This document shows positions 56,101 to 64,000 of a stretch of 64,000 bases of DNA, in pieces; position 1 is the stretch's first letter; each line of letters begins with the position of its first letter. The DNA is from UBA6627 sp965248675 (lineage in GTDB: Bacteria > Chloroflexota > Dehalococcoidia > UBA2979). A program made the translations under genes and the position numbers. The stretch spans positions 186,001-250,000 of the forward strand of contig CBDFJZ010000005.1 of the NCBI GenBank assembly GCA_965248675.1, written 5' to 3'. Below the pieces are notes generated by a model, which worked only from the letters and a program-made list of their open reading frames with translations, was not told where the DNA came from and did no database searches.

Positions 56101-56825
56101 AGCGGGTTAGCTCGGAGCTAGCGGCGGTGATCGCGGGTGGCGCGGAGGTGGACATCCCGGCGCTCCGTGACTGCATCCACGAGTTGCGTGGTGCGATTCG
56201 TGCGCTCGGTCCGGTCAACCCCGAGGCGCTCGAGGATCTCAGCGAGGAGCAGGAACGGCACGACTTCCTGACCGACCAGATCGACGACCTCGAAGCGGCT
56301 GAAGCGGAGCTGCGCGAGGCGATCCGGGAGCTGCGGCGGCTGATCCGCGATCGCTTCGTCGAGACGTTCGATCAGGTGAACGCGCGCTTCGGCGAGTACT
56401 TCACTCGTTTCTTCGGTGGCGGCCACGCGGAATTGCGTCTGCTGGTGAACGACGAGGAGCCGGAGTCCGAGCCGGGCGTCGAAATCGTCGCACAGCCCCC
56501 GGGCAAGCGGATCTCGAACCTGAACATCCTCTCCGGCGGCGAGCGCGCGATGACCTCGGTGGCGCTGTTGTTCGGTCTGCTGTCGGTCAACCCGGCGCCG
56601 ATGGTCGTCCTCGACGAGGTCGACGCGGCGCTGGACGAGGCCAACGTCGGGCGGTTCGTGGACACGCTGCGCGAGCTGCGGGAACGCAGCCAGTTCGTCG
56701 TGATCTCCCACAACCGGGCGACGATCGAGGCGAGCGACGCGATCTACGGCGTCTCGATGGGCGAGGACTCGTCGTCGCAGGTGCTCTCGTTGATGGTCGA
56801 GCAGGCGGAGGCGGTCCCGGCATAG
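53148..56825 (+). CDS. smc: Chromosome segregation protein SMC
   Basis: 1,225 residues. Walker A is VIVGPNGSGKSNVADAIRWA at the head and the Walker B/signature half at the end is ILSGGERAMTSVALLFGLLS and VVLDEVDAALDEANV. Between are two long coiled coils around a hinge near residues 520-650 (LLSRLIRVPNGLEAAIESAL, RVEHVFPVNLFNERGVIGVA). It condenses and orients newly replicated chromosomes with ScpAB. GTG 53148 starts the conserved VYLRRLEVHGFKAF. It is four bases after rnc and precedes ftsY. Confidence 0.97.
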   Translation: MYLRRLEVHGFKAFADRQRFEFGDGMSVIVGPNGSGKSNVADAIRWALGEQSARQIRARKTEDVIFSGSDRRRQMGMAEVTLTLDNTDGWMPIDFNEVSVTRRAHRSGDSEYLINGQQVRLSDVLDLFRRAQVGQNSYAHMSQGLVDEVLALRPGERRELIEEAADLRRHRRQLTLSERRLTETRDNLGHVRMLIREVEPRLRQLARQSRKAERYQGFASELSDALQVYLEHELRDATDAQTAAQAAHDQRSRAFSEASSKMEQLERRLEGLATALEEHRASLERAQTGERELAEEGLRLEQAVALAEQRLQLIGARRTELEVSLAAAPAGAEEPDDDQTVLANLAATVEQARNTLAREREALTAADETTRSTLRELAEAEARRARLEVEREDAERGIAEQSRERARRGHERGAAGERFEELSVDLRAYRQRSPERRRLALRLAQRATEARRKRDTAEATLERAQLDQEQTARQLRDAEAEHGALVQRRELLEQLTYSLETAQGASRAVIEAGNATPPNREEPLEGVVNLLSRLIRVPNGLEAAIESALAEHLSAIVVEREADALEAIEYLRSEEAGAATVYPLDRVEHVFPVNLFNERGVIGVAARLVRTDQQYRPLIDTLLGRVIVVDDLKVAQRMVRRGLGSVVTRDGILLRPNGSIYGGRSGAGSEQFGLRRELEALPEYIDGAEQRLNVARERAARAERVVTDARAVIVTVRDDLDAVDIEVRGSDQERARERRAHGQVLSELRALRAVIDRDERAEEIAAETRQRLDESEQGLSALAVDIDGLRDRSSSIAVERDAVSARLDEATQTLASREAEHRAETARRREREDERRRIREQLEQQRSQLGTLTREQQDLELSLQDYRARLANHRRARTDAQEAVGPAHAAVAEREEEERELATSRHDVQRALLETERQMLTSEATVREQALRVQQLREQVDEEGMEVHDDGSVRPRPNLESAEALETAVAEELGDDGEGEDETDERVSSELAAVIAGGAEVDIPALRDCIHELRGAIRALGPVNPEALEDLSEEQERHDFLTDQIDDLEAAEAELREAIRELRRLIRDRFVETFDQVNARFGEYFTRFFGGGHAELRLLVNDEEPESEPGVEIVAQPPGKRISNLNILSGGERAMTSVALLFGLLSVNPAPMVVLDEVDAALDEANVGRFVDTLRELRERSQFVVISHNRATIEASDAIYGVSMGEDSSSQVLSLMVEQAEAVPA

Positions 56826-56950
56826 CCTCGTCGGGTCTCGACGTTGGACCTCACGATCAGGGTTTTGGCGTAGTCGTGCGAGCGTCGAGCCCGTACGATC
56901 GCCGTAGCCGCCCATCCTGAGTTCAGCGCGTCCCGCCCAGCCGATCACCA

Positions 56951-56967
56951 GGCGGGCGCTGCCCGCC
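56951..56967 (+). terminator. Perfect hairpin just upstream of ftsY
   Basis: GGCGGGC-GCT-GCCCGCC lies twenty bases before the ftsY GTG and runs almost into its ribosome site. It could end smc transcription or modulate ftsY. The preceding 120 bases show no coding gene. Confidence 0.45.
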
Positions 56968-56987
56968 CGATGCGAGGAGAACCGGCC

Positions 56988-57980
56988 GTGAGGTTGTTCG
57001 GACGGAGCAACGAGAGCGACGAGGCGACCGACCAGGCGCTCGAGCGCACACGGCGCTCGTTCTTCGGCCGGATGGGCGAGCTGTTTCGCGGATCCGATGT
57101 CACCCGTGAGCTGTGGGAGTCCCTCGAAGAGGTGCTGATCGGCGCCGATACTGGCGTGACGACGACGATGGAGGTCCTGGATCGCGTGCGCGCACGGGAT
57201 CCCGCGCACGCCGAGGACGTGCGCACGCTATTGCGCGATGAGCTCGTGTCGATTCTGCGCGGCTCCTCGGAGGCGTCGGGCGGGCGGCTGTGGGGGCTCC
57301 CCGAAGACGCACCTGAACCCGACCGTCCGTGGGTGGTGCTGATCGTCGGCGTCAACGGGAGCGGCAAGACGACGGCGGTCGGCCGCCTCGCGTTCGCGTA
57401 CCAGGAACAGGGCCACCGGGTGATCGCGGCCGCGGGCGATACGTTCCGTGCGGCGGCGATCGAGCAGCTCCAGGACTGGGGGCGGCGCCTCGATTTCGAG
57501 GTGATCGCGCACCAGCAGGGGGCGGATCCGGCGGCGATCGCCTTCGACACGATCGAGGCAGCACGGGCGCGCGGACACGACCTGGTGCTGATCGACACGG
57601 CGGGCCGGCTGCAGAGCAAGAAGAATCTGATGGACGAGCTGTCGAAGGTCCACCGGGTGATCGAGCGGCACGTCGACCGCGGGCCCGACGAGGTGCTGCT
57701 CGTCCTCGATGCGACCACCGGCCAGAACGGATTGTCGCAGGCTCGCGCGTTCGCCGAGGCGGCGGATGTGACCAGCGTGATGCTGACGAAGCTGGACAGC
57801 TCCGCGCGCGGTGGCATCGTGTTCGCGATCGCGCAGGAGTTCGGGTTGCCCGTCCGCTTCGTCGGCGTTGGGCAGCAGCCGGGCGACCTGGCGCCGTTCG
57901 ACCCTGAGGCGTTCGTCGACGCGTTGCTCGGGCACGTCGACGAACGAGAGCCCGAGGCCGCCCAGGCCACGGGCGACTAG
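56988..57980 (+). CDS. ftsY: Signal recognition particle receptor FtsY
   Basis: 330 residues, the NG-domain form without an extended acidic A domain. N-domain helices (GRSNESDEATDQALERTRRS, ESLEEVLIGADTGVTTTMEV) precede the GTPase: G1 GVNGSGKTTAVGRLA, DTFRAAA, DTAGRLQSKKNLMDELSKVH, TKLDSSARGG and GVGQQPGDLAPFDPEAFVDA. It docks the SRP-ribosome complex at the membrane; the SRP RNA is also in this window but ffh is not. GTG 56988 is chosen with an AGGAG upstream; an ATG 18 bases earlier is possible. Confidence 0.96.
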   Translation: MRLFGRSNESDEATDQALERTRRSFFGRMGELFRGSDVTRELWESLEEVLIGADTGVTTTMEVLDRVRARDPAHAEDVRTLLRDELVSILRGSSEASGGRLWGLPEDAPEPDRPWVVLIVGVNGSGKTTAVGRLAFAYQEQGHRVIAAAGDTFRAAAIEQLQDWGRRLDFEVIAHQQGADPAAIAFDTIEAARARGHDLVLIDTAGRLQSKKNLMDELSKVHRVIERHVDRGPDEVLLVLDATTGQNGLSQARAFAEAADVTSVMLTKLDSSARGGIVFAIAQEFGLPVRFVGVGQQPGDLAPFDPEAFVDALLGHVDEREPEAAQATGD

Positions 57981-57997
57981 CCAGGGTCCGCACGACG

Positions 57998-60247
57998 ATG
58001 GCTGAAGCATTTCGCTGGTACCTCGCCACCGTCGCGATCGGAGGCGCCGGGCTGCTGCCGGCGGCGGTGCTGTTCCCGACGCTGCGATCGCGCGGCGTGC
58101 TCTACGCGCGTCCGCTGGCGCTGGTGCTGATCTCGGTCGCGGCCTGGTGGATCGGCTGGAGCGGTGTGGTGCCGTACGGCCTCGGGGCGCTCGGGCTCGT
58201 CCTCACGGGGCTGTGGATCGCGACGGTCGTGACGGCGGTTCGGCGTCCGGACCTCGTGACGTCGGTGGTGAGGCGCTGGCGGTTGATCGCCGCCGGCGAG
58301 CTCGTGTTCATCATCGTGTTCGCGCTGATCGCGGTCGCGCGCGCACAGGCGCCGAACGCGGCGGCGACCGAGAAGCCGATGGACCTGCTGATGCTGACCG
58401 CCGTCCATCGCGCCGATGCGCTGCCGCCGCCTGACCCGTGGCTGAGCGGCGAAGCGGTCTCGTACTACCACCTGGGTCACCTCACGACCGACGCGGTGGG
58501 CCAGCTCTCGGGCAACGGGCCGGAGATTGGCTTCAACCTCGGGATCGCGATGATCGGCGCGCTCGCAGGCGCCGCGATGTTCGGCCTCGCGGGCGACGTG
58601 CTTGCGCTCAGCCCGATCAGACGGCGCGCGACGGTCTGGATCGCCGGTATCAGCGGCGTGCTGGCGTTTCTCTGGGCCGCGCCACTGTCCAGCCATCGCG
58701 ACATCGCCGGCATCCTGATCGATAACGAGACGCCGTTGCTGCAGGGCTGGTGGTGGTGGTGGGATGCGACCCGCGTGCTGCCGCGGCCGATCACGGAGTT
58801 CCCCGCCTTCTCGATGCTCCTCGGCGACCTCCACGCCCACGTCCTCGCCCTCCCGATCTCGATGATCGCGATCGCGATCGCGATCACGACGTTCCAGGGC
58901 CAGACGCCGCTCACGTGGCGCTGGTGGCTGCGGAACCCGGTGCGCCTCGTACTGTCGGGCGCGGTGTTCGCGGCGCTGTTCATGACCAACAGCTGGGACG
59001 TGATCACGTTCGGCCTGCTGTGGTTCGGCGCCGCGCTGATCGCGTTCCGCCGCGTCGGCTGGGGCTGGCCGTTCGCACTGTTCAACGGCGTGCGGTTCCT
59101 CGCGGTTCCGGTGGCCGCCGCGCTGTTGCTGGCCGCGCCGTTCATCTCCAACTTGGAGTCCACGTCACGCTCGCTCTCGCTCGTCTCCGTCGAGGCGTCC
59201 GATCCCGGGAACTGGTTGCTGATCTGGCTGGTGCCGCTGGTGCCGCTGCTGCTGGGCGCGTTCGCGCTGCGAGCGGGCGGCGAGCGCTCGCCGGCGCTGA
59301 TCGGCACGCTGGCCGCAAGCGCCGCCGTGGCCGCCTGGGCGCTGCTCCAACTCGCCAGCGGCAACGCCGAGGTGCTGACCGAGCGCTCGTCCGGCTGGGT
59401 GGTGCTGGCGATCCTCGCGGTGCTGATTGGGCTCGGCGCCGCGGCGCTGGTGCGCGCCGAGCGCGAACGCGATCAAGCGAGGGCCGCCTGGCTCGCACTC
59501 GGCGTCGGCGCGACGGTGATCATGCTGGCGACCGAGCTGTTGAACATCGAGACCGCGACGGTCGGCCGGTTCAACACCGTCTTCAAGCTCTGGTACCACC
59601 TCTGGACGATCATCGCGCTCGCGGGGGCGATCGCCTTCGCCATGGTCGTCGACCGGATCCGCTGGCGCGCCTTGCTCCCGGACTGGCGCCACCCGGCGGC
59701 GACGGTCGCGCTGGCCGCCGGCGTGCTCGTCTACCTCGGCGCGTTCGTCTACGCGCCGGCGATGGCGCTCAGCCGGGCGAACGAGGGCCAGCAGCGTGGC
59801 CTCGATGCGCTCGCCTACCTCGATCGGTCGGACCCGGGCCTCGCGGGCGCGATCGAGTTCGCGCGCGCCGACCTCGATCCGAGCGAACACGTGCTGCTGC
59901 AGGCGGTCAGCGAGGCGTACGGGACGAGCGGTTACCTCGCCGCCGCGAGCGGCGTGCCGACGGTGCTGAACTGGCCCAGCCACCAGGTGCAGTGGCGCGG
60001 CCCCGAGGCACCGCTCGCGGGGCGCCGCGAGGCGGTCGACCGGATCTACACGCTTGGTGCGGTCGCCGAAGCGGAGGAGGTGGCCGCCCGCTACGGTGTG
60101 ACGCACGTCTATGTCGGTCGCGACGAACGTACCCAGTTTGGGAACGGTATCGCCGACCGGTTCGAGGGCTGGACGATCGCGTGGGAGGGCGCCGGTTCTG
60201 TGATCTTCCTCGTTCCGGGGCAGCCTGACGTCGTGGCGGCGCCGTGA
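57998..60247 (+). CDS. DUF2298 / YYY-type polytopic membrane protein
   Basis: 749 residues with about 14 hydrophobic segments. The family marks are present: EKPMDLLMLTAVHRADALPP, PDPWLSGEAVSYYHLGH and ITEFPAFSMLLGDLHAHVLA. The Chlor_Arch_YYY name comes from the tyrosine-rich first loop. Members are restricted mainly to Chloroflexota and archaea and are suspected to be GT-C-like glycosyltransferases or flippase-associated. It starts 17 bases after ftsY and overlaps the next gene by four bases. The substrate is unknown. Confidence 0.92.
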   Translation: MAEAFRWYLATVAIGGAGLLPAAVLFPTLRSRGVLYARPLALVLISVAAWWIGWSGVVPYGLGALGLVLTGLWIATVVTAVRRPDLVTSVVRRWRLIAAGELVFIIVFALIAVARAQAPNAAATEKPMDLLMLTAVHRADALPPPDPWLSGEAVSYYHLGHLTTDAVGQLSGNGPEIGFNLGIAMIGALAGAAMFGLAGDVLALSPIRRRATVWIAGISGVLAFLWAAPLSSHRDIAGILIDNETPLLQGWWWWWDATRVLPRPITEFPAFSMLLGDLHAHVLALPISMIAIAIAITTFQGQTPLTWRWWLRNPVRLVLSGAVFAALFMTNSWDVITFGLLWFGAALIAFRRVGWGWPFALFNGVRFLAVPVAAALLLAAPFISNLESTSRSLSLVSVEASDPGNWLLIWLVPLVPLLLGAFALRAGGERSPALIGTLAASAAVAAWALLQLASGNAEVLTERSSGWVVLAILAVLIGLGAAALVRAERERDQARAAWLALGVGATVIMLATELLNIETATVGRFNTVFKLWYHLWTIIALAGAIAFAMVVDRIRWRALLPDWRHPAATVALAAGVLVYLGAFVYAPAMALSRANEGQQRGLDALAYLDRSDPGLAGAIEFARADLDPSEHVLLQAVSEAYGTSGYLAAASGVPTVLNWPSHQVQWRGPEAPLAGRREAVDRIYTLGAVAEAEEVAARYGVTHVYVGRDERTQFGNGIADRFEGWTIAWEGAGSVIFLVPGQPDVVAAP

Positions 60248-62196
60248 ACGTCCGTCACTTGCTCCATCGTGCGGCGGGCGTGCGACCCGATCGGCTGACA
60301 TGGATCGTCCTCGGTCTGGTGCTGGTCGCGCTCGTGCTTCGCGTCGTCGACCTCGGGGTGCGCGCGATGCACCACGACGAGTCGCTGCACGCGACGTTCT
60401 CGTGGTACCTGACCAACGGCACCGGATATCGCCACGATCCGCTGATGCACGGGCCGTTCCAATTCCACACGATCGCGAGCTTCTTTGTGCTGTTCGGGGA
60501 CGGCGAGGCGGTCTCTCGGCTGCCGGCGGCGCTGTTCGGGACCGCGCTGGTGGCGACGCCACTGCTGCTCCGCCGCTGGCTCGGCACGGTCGGTGTGATC
60601 GCCGCGTCGATCTTCCTCGTCGTGTCACCGTCGCTGCTGTACTTCTCCAGATTCGCGCGCAACGACATCTTCGTCGCGGTCTGGACGGTGCTGCTCGTGA
60701 CGGCGGTGTGGCGCTACCGCGCCGATGGACGCTCGCGCTGGCTCGTGCTGATCGCGGCTGCGCTGTCGCTGTCCTTCGCGACGAAGGAGACGGCCTACCT
60801 CTTCTCGGCGATGTTGCTCCTCTACCTGAGCGTCACGCTCGCCTGGCAGCTCGCGGCGCCGCGGGTCGAGACGGTGGCGCGCGAGCACGAGGGGGGCGCG
60901 CCTCGGAACCGGCTGCTCTGGGCGCTCGCGCTGACGCCGCTCGCCTGGCTGATCGCGGCCAGCTGGCCGTTGATCGGCGGTCTGCGCCGGCGCTGGGGCT
61001 GGGTGGACCGGCCGCGCGAGGCGAGCCTGATGGTGATCGTGGGGACGCTGACCGCCTCGCAGATCGGAGCCGCGATCCAGATCCCGATCTCCGCCGTGAG
61101 CTCCGAGGTGACCGGGAACAACGAGATCGTGCTCGGCGCGATCACGGTCACGGTGCTCGTGCTCGGAGGCGCGGTCGTCGGCCTGGCGTGGAACTGGAAG
61201 TGGTGGGCGATCGCCGCCACGGTCTTCTACGCGATCTACATCCCACTGTTCACGACCGGGTTCACGAACATGGACGGATTCGGGAGCGGGCTCTGGGGCT
61301 CGCTCGACTACTGGCTCGCGCAGCAGGACGTGAACCGCGGCAACCAGCCGCCGTTCTACTACTTCATGATGTTGCCGATCTACGAGCTGATGACGCTGAT
61401 CCCGGCGCTGATCGGCGGCGTCTGGCTCACCTGGCGTCGCGATCGCTTCGCCGCGCTGTTGGTCTGGTGGTTCGTCTTCACATTCGTCGCGCTCTCGTTC
61501 GCCGGCGAGAAGATGCCGTGGCTGACGGTGCACCTCGCGCTGCCGCTCGCGTTCCTCGCGGGGCACGTCGCCGGCCGCGTGCTCCCGAGGTTGGCGACCG
61601 TGCTGTGGGAGCGACGGGCGCCCGTCGCGGCGTGGGCTGGCGCCGGCGTCGCCGCCTCGATCGCGGTGCTGATGTTCGCGTTCACGGTGCGGGCCGGCGT
61701 GACGCTGGCGTTCGGTCACCCGGACACGCCGCTCGAGCCGCTGGTCTACACGCAGACGACGCCCGAGGTACCGCGGCTCTCGCGACAGATCGAGGCAGCC
61801 GCATTTGACGATCCGACGAACGGCCAGCGCCCGATCTACGTCGATACGACCGCCTCGCTGACCTGGCCGTGGGCCTGGTACCTGCGGCACCTGGAGGTCA
61901 ACTACGTCCCCCAGGAGACGTTCCGCGAGGGTGACCTCGAAGAAGGCGCGATCCTCGTGACGGCGCTGAACACGATCACGCCGACCGATCCGCTTCGCTT
62001 CGACTACCAGGAGCCGGTCCGCTACCGGCACCGCTGGTGGTTCCCGGAGTCCGGCTACCGCCAGACGTCGCCGCAGTACCTGGCGTCCGGGATCGCCGAC
62101 GGTTCGCTGATCGTCGACTGGTGGAGCTTCTTCGTCGAGCGAGTCGATGAGTCGACGCTCGGATCACTCGACGGCGAAGTGTTGTTCCCCGAGTGA
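60244..62196 (+). CDS. Agl23-like flippase-associated membrane protein (GT-C type)
   Basis: 650 residues. The GT-C signature near the N-terminus is AMHHDESLHATFSWYLTNGT, with RHDPLMHGPFQFHTI immediately after, about ten to twelve transmembrane segments, and RFARNDIFVAV. The C-terminal extracytoplasmic region is soluble (WAQQDVNRGNQPPFYY, TTASLTWPWAWYLRHLEVNY). The family is associated with YYY proteins and may use polyprenol-linked sugars. GTGA overlaps on both sides show the cluster is one operon. Confidence 0.9.
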   Translation: MNVRHLLHRAAGVRPDRLTWIVLGLVLVALVLRVVDLGVRAMHHDESLHATFSWYLTNGTGYRHDPLMHGPFQFHTIASFFVLFGDGEAVSRLPAALFGTALVATPLLLRRWLGTVGVIAASIFLVVSPSLLYFSRFARNDIFVAVWTVLLVTAVWRYRADGRSRWLVLIAAALSLSFATKETAYLFSAMLLLYLSVTLAWQLAAPRVETVAREHEGGAPRNRLLWALALTPLAWLIAASWPLIGGLRRRWGWVDRPREASLMVIVGTLTASQIGAAIQIPISAVSSEVTGNNEIVLGAITVTVLVLGGAVVGLAWNWKWWAIAATVFYAIYIPLFTTGFTNMDGFGSGLWGSLDYWLAQQDVNRGNQPPFYYFMMLPIYELMTLIPALIGGVWLTWRRDRFAALLVWWFVFTFVALSFAGEKMPWLTVHLALPLAFLAGHVAGRVLPRLATVLWERRAPVAAWAGAGVAASIAVLMFAFTVRAGVTLAFGHPDTPLEPLVYTQTTPEVPRLSRQIEAAAFDDPTNGQRPIYVDTTASLTWPWAWYLRHLEVNYVPQETFREGDLEEGAILVTALNTITPTDPLRFDYQEPVRYRHRWWFPESGYRQTSPQYLASGIADGSLIVDWWSFFVERVDESTLGSLDGEVLFPE

Positions 62197-63266
62197 CGCC
62201 AGGACGCGACGGGCGAGCCGATGAACCGCCGGCCGCCTCGGACAGCGGCTTCCGCGGCATGGCGGTGCGGGCGCTGATCGGCATCCTCGGTAGCGCGTTC
62301 TTTCTCGTGCTGCTGCTGCGGCAGGTTCAGCTCGACGAGGTGGGCGATGCGTTCCGAGGCGTCGAATGGATCTGGGTCGTGCTCGCCGGGTTCCCGTTCG
62401 CGGCTGCGTTGTGGGTGCGCGCGCTGCGCTGGCAGTTGGTGCTGCGCCCGGCGGTTGACCTCCGCTCGTCCGAGGCCACGTCGCTCGTGGTGATCGGCTA
62501 CGCGGCGAACAACGTGCTGCCGATCCGCGCCGGCGAGGTGGTACGTGCGGTACTGGTCGAACGATCGACTGGCGCCGCGCGGATGCTCGTGCTGGGGACG
62601 ATCGTCGTCGAGCGAGTGTTCGACGGACTGGTGCTCGCGCTGTTCCTCGCCGTGACGCTCGCGACCGCGGGGAGCAACGACACGTTGCGGGTGCTCGCGG
62701 TGGTGGCGGCCGCCGGCTTTGCCGGCGCGACGGTGATCCTCGCCTGGATCGCCGCGAGACCGGAAGAAGCCTCGATCCAGCTCGTACGGTTGCTGCGGCT
62801 GCTGCCGGCGCGTTTCCGCGCCCGGGCACGAATGTGGCTGGCGAGCTTCCTCGGTGGCCTGGGCCAGCTCCGGGGGATCGAGGCCTGGACAATGGTCGCG
62901 GGCGCAACGGCGCTGTCGTGGGCGCTCGAGGCGGCCGCGTACTGGCTCGTCGGCGAGGCGTTCGGGCTCGGCCTCGATCCGTGGCTGTACCTCGGAGTGG
63001 CGGGGGCGGCGAACCTGGCGATCGCGGCGCCGAGCACGGCCGGCGGCACCGGGCCGTTCGAGTTCTTTGCGCGCGAGGTGCTGGTCGTCTTTGGCGTCAC
63101 GACGGCGCCGGGTACCGCCTACGCGCTGGCGCTCCACGCGCTGATCCTCGTGCCGGTCGTGCTCGCCGGGCTGGTGTTGCTCTGGCAGCGACACCTCGGT
63201 CCGGTCGTGCTCGCGAAGCCGGAGCGCGCACTGCCGCCGGCCGAAGCTGTCGAGTCACCTCGATGA
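62193..63266 (+). CDS. Lysylphosphatidylglycerol synthase TM-region/UPF0104 family flippase-like protein
   Basis: 357 residues, with about eight membrane helices. VVERVFDGLVLALFLAVTLA is the family ER(x)xD block, with PIRAGEVVRAVLVERSTGAA earlier and APSTAGGTGPFEFFAREVLV near the end. The family includes AglD-like glycosyl carriers and the membrane part of MprF. In this cluster a role in moving a lipid-linked sugar is likely. GTG 62193 overlaps the Agl23-like stop. Confidence 0.88.
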   Translation: MTPGRDGRADEPPAASDSGFRGMAVRALIGILGSAFFLVLLLRQVQLDEVGDAFRGVEWIWVVLAGFPFAAALWVRALRWQLVLRPAVDLRSSEATSLVVIGYAANNVLPIRAGEVVRAVLVERSTGAARMLVLGTIVVERVFDGLVLALFLAVTLATAGSNDTLRVLAVVAAAGFAGATVILAWIAARPEEASIQLVRLLRLLPARFRARARMWLASFLGGLGQLRGIEAWTMVAGATALSWALEAAAYWLVGEAFGLGLDPWLYLGVAGAANLAIAAPSTAGGTGPFEFFAREVLVVFGVTTAPGTAYALALHALILVPVVLAGLVLLWQRHLGPVVLAKPERALPPAEAVESPR

Positions 63267-63288
63267 GGGCCCAACAGGGAGCGGGACG

Positions 63289-64000
63289 ATGAAGGCGGTC
63301 GTGATCGGCGGCGGCGTGGCCGGTCTGGCCGCCGCGTACGAGCTGACGAAGCACGGACACGAGGCGGCGCTCTACGAGGCGGGGCCGATCCTTGGGGGAC
63401 AGGTGCGCACGTTCGAGATCGGCGGCGGCCGGATCGAGAGCTTCTACCACCACCTGTTCCACTCCGACACGGAGATCATCGCGCTGATCGAGGAGCTCAG
63501 GCTCGGCGACGATCTGGAGTGGATCGACTCGAAGGGCGCGATGAACGCCGAGCAACGGAACTACCCGTTCGTCGGGCCGATCGACCTGTTGCGCTTTGAC
63601 CGCGTGTCGTTCCTCACGAGGATGCGGCTCGGCCTCGCGGCGCTGTGGCTCCGCCGCACCTCGGACTGGCAGCGCTACGAGGGCATGCGCGCGAGCGACT
63701 GGATCAGCTCGCGCGTCGGTCGCGAGGGCTACGAGCGCGTGTGGGGGCCGCTGCTGCGGGCCAAGTTTGGACCGTATGCCGACGACATTTCGATGACCTG
63801 GTTCTGGGGCAAGATCTACCTGCGCTTCGCCTCGCGCGAAGGTGGCCTCTTCGCGCGCGAGCAGCTCGGCTACCTGAGCGGCTCGTTCGGTCGCCTCGTC
63901 GACGCCGTCTCGGAGGCGATTGTCGAGCAGGGCGGCTCGGTCGCATCGGGCGTGCCGGTGCAGCGCATCTGTACCGAGGACGGTCGCGTGACGGGCGTGC
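63289..64000 (+). CDS. FAD-dependent oxidoreductase, protoporphyrinogen/UDP-galactopyranose-like (3' partial)
   Basis: The first 237 residues run off the window. The N-terminal FAD loop is KAVVIGGGVAGLAAAYELTK, then GQVRTFEIGGGRIESFYHHL and a helical cap (LLRAKFGPYADDISMTWFWG). Related proteins in glycoconjugate clusters use FAD to modify sugars or desaturate carriers. ATG 63289 follows the flippase-like gene by 22 bases. Family assignment is limited by the missing C-terminus. Confidence 0.8.
   Translation, partial: MKAVVIGGGVAGLAAAYELTKHGHEAALYEAGPILGGQVRTFEIGGGRIESFYHHLFHSDTEIIALIEELRLGDDLEWIDSKGAMNAEQRNYPFVGPIDLLRFDRVSFLTRMRLGLAALWLRRTSDWQRYEGMRASDWISSRVGREGYERVWGPLLRAKFGPYADDISMTWFWGKIYLRFASREGGLFAREQLGYLSGSFGRLVDAVSEAIVEQGGSVASGVPVQRICTEDGRVTGV

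Overview
The window is GC-rich bacterial chromosome, mostly housekeeping genes on both strands. The best taxonomic clue is the cluster at 58.0-63.3 kb, which encodes a DUF2298/YYY-type membrane protein followed by an Agl23-like one. That pairing is typical of Chloroflexota and some archaea. Together with the base composition, the large-type SRP RNA, a heme A synthase (aerobic respiration) and FabV, I infer an aerobic, high-GC Chloroflexota member, perhaps Dehalococcoidia-like. This is inference; no rRNA is present.

Layout. 0-9 kb: end of an rRNA methyltransferase, heme A synthase, a GrdB-like protein with an in-frame UGA and a good bacterial SECIS hairpin, tandem HDOD proteins, and a divergent ModE-like regulator facing a tungstate ABC transporter (tupABC), then a propeller lipoprotein. 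9-17 kb: an accessory stretch with four same-strand copies of a palindrome-rich intergenic repeat, an SDR, a Lrp-type RAM protein, a HAD hydrolase carrying a 60-nt in-frame insertion, DUF2188, and a HigB-HigA-SecB-like toxin-antitoxin-chaperone (TAC) module with its own promoter and operator. 15-31 kb: pheS, yajQ, pncC/cinA-C, a four-gene operon containing three small paralogous secreted or membrane proteins, pheT, a broken GNAT gene, enoyl-CoA hydratase, infC-rpmI-rplT, biotin carboxylase plus biotin carrier, and thrS behind a T-box leader. 31-43 kb: three tRNA genes (Val, Lys, Leu), oppDF, lepA, a proline/threonine-rich anchored protein, a large secreted protein apparently split by a frameshift in a Gly/Ser/Thr linker, fabV and a YdeI-family gene. 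43-64 kb: large SRP RNA, ksgA-ispE, a PHP phosphoesterase, an exonuclease-DinG helicase, a zinc-finger/cca operon, rnc-smc-ftsY, and a membrane glycoconjugate cluster that runs off the end.

How they fit together. The translation genes form conventional groups with visible control signals: a T-box for thrS and a probable AUC start for infC. SRP RNA and ftsY are both present, so much of the co-translational export machinery is encoded here. The tungstate importer plus a candidate selenoprotein hints at W/Mo and selenium oxidoreductase chemistry elsewhere in the genome. Several genes are interrupted by single-base or 11-base differences (higB, a hotdog thioesterase, a GNAT, the 37.5-kb secreted protein). 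These could be real decay or assembly errors and should be checked against reads.
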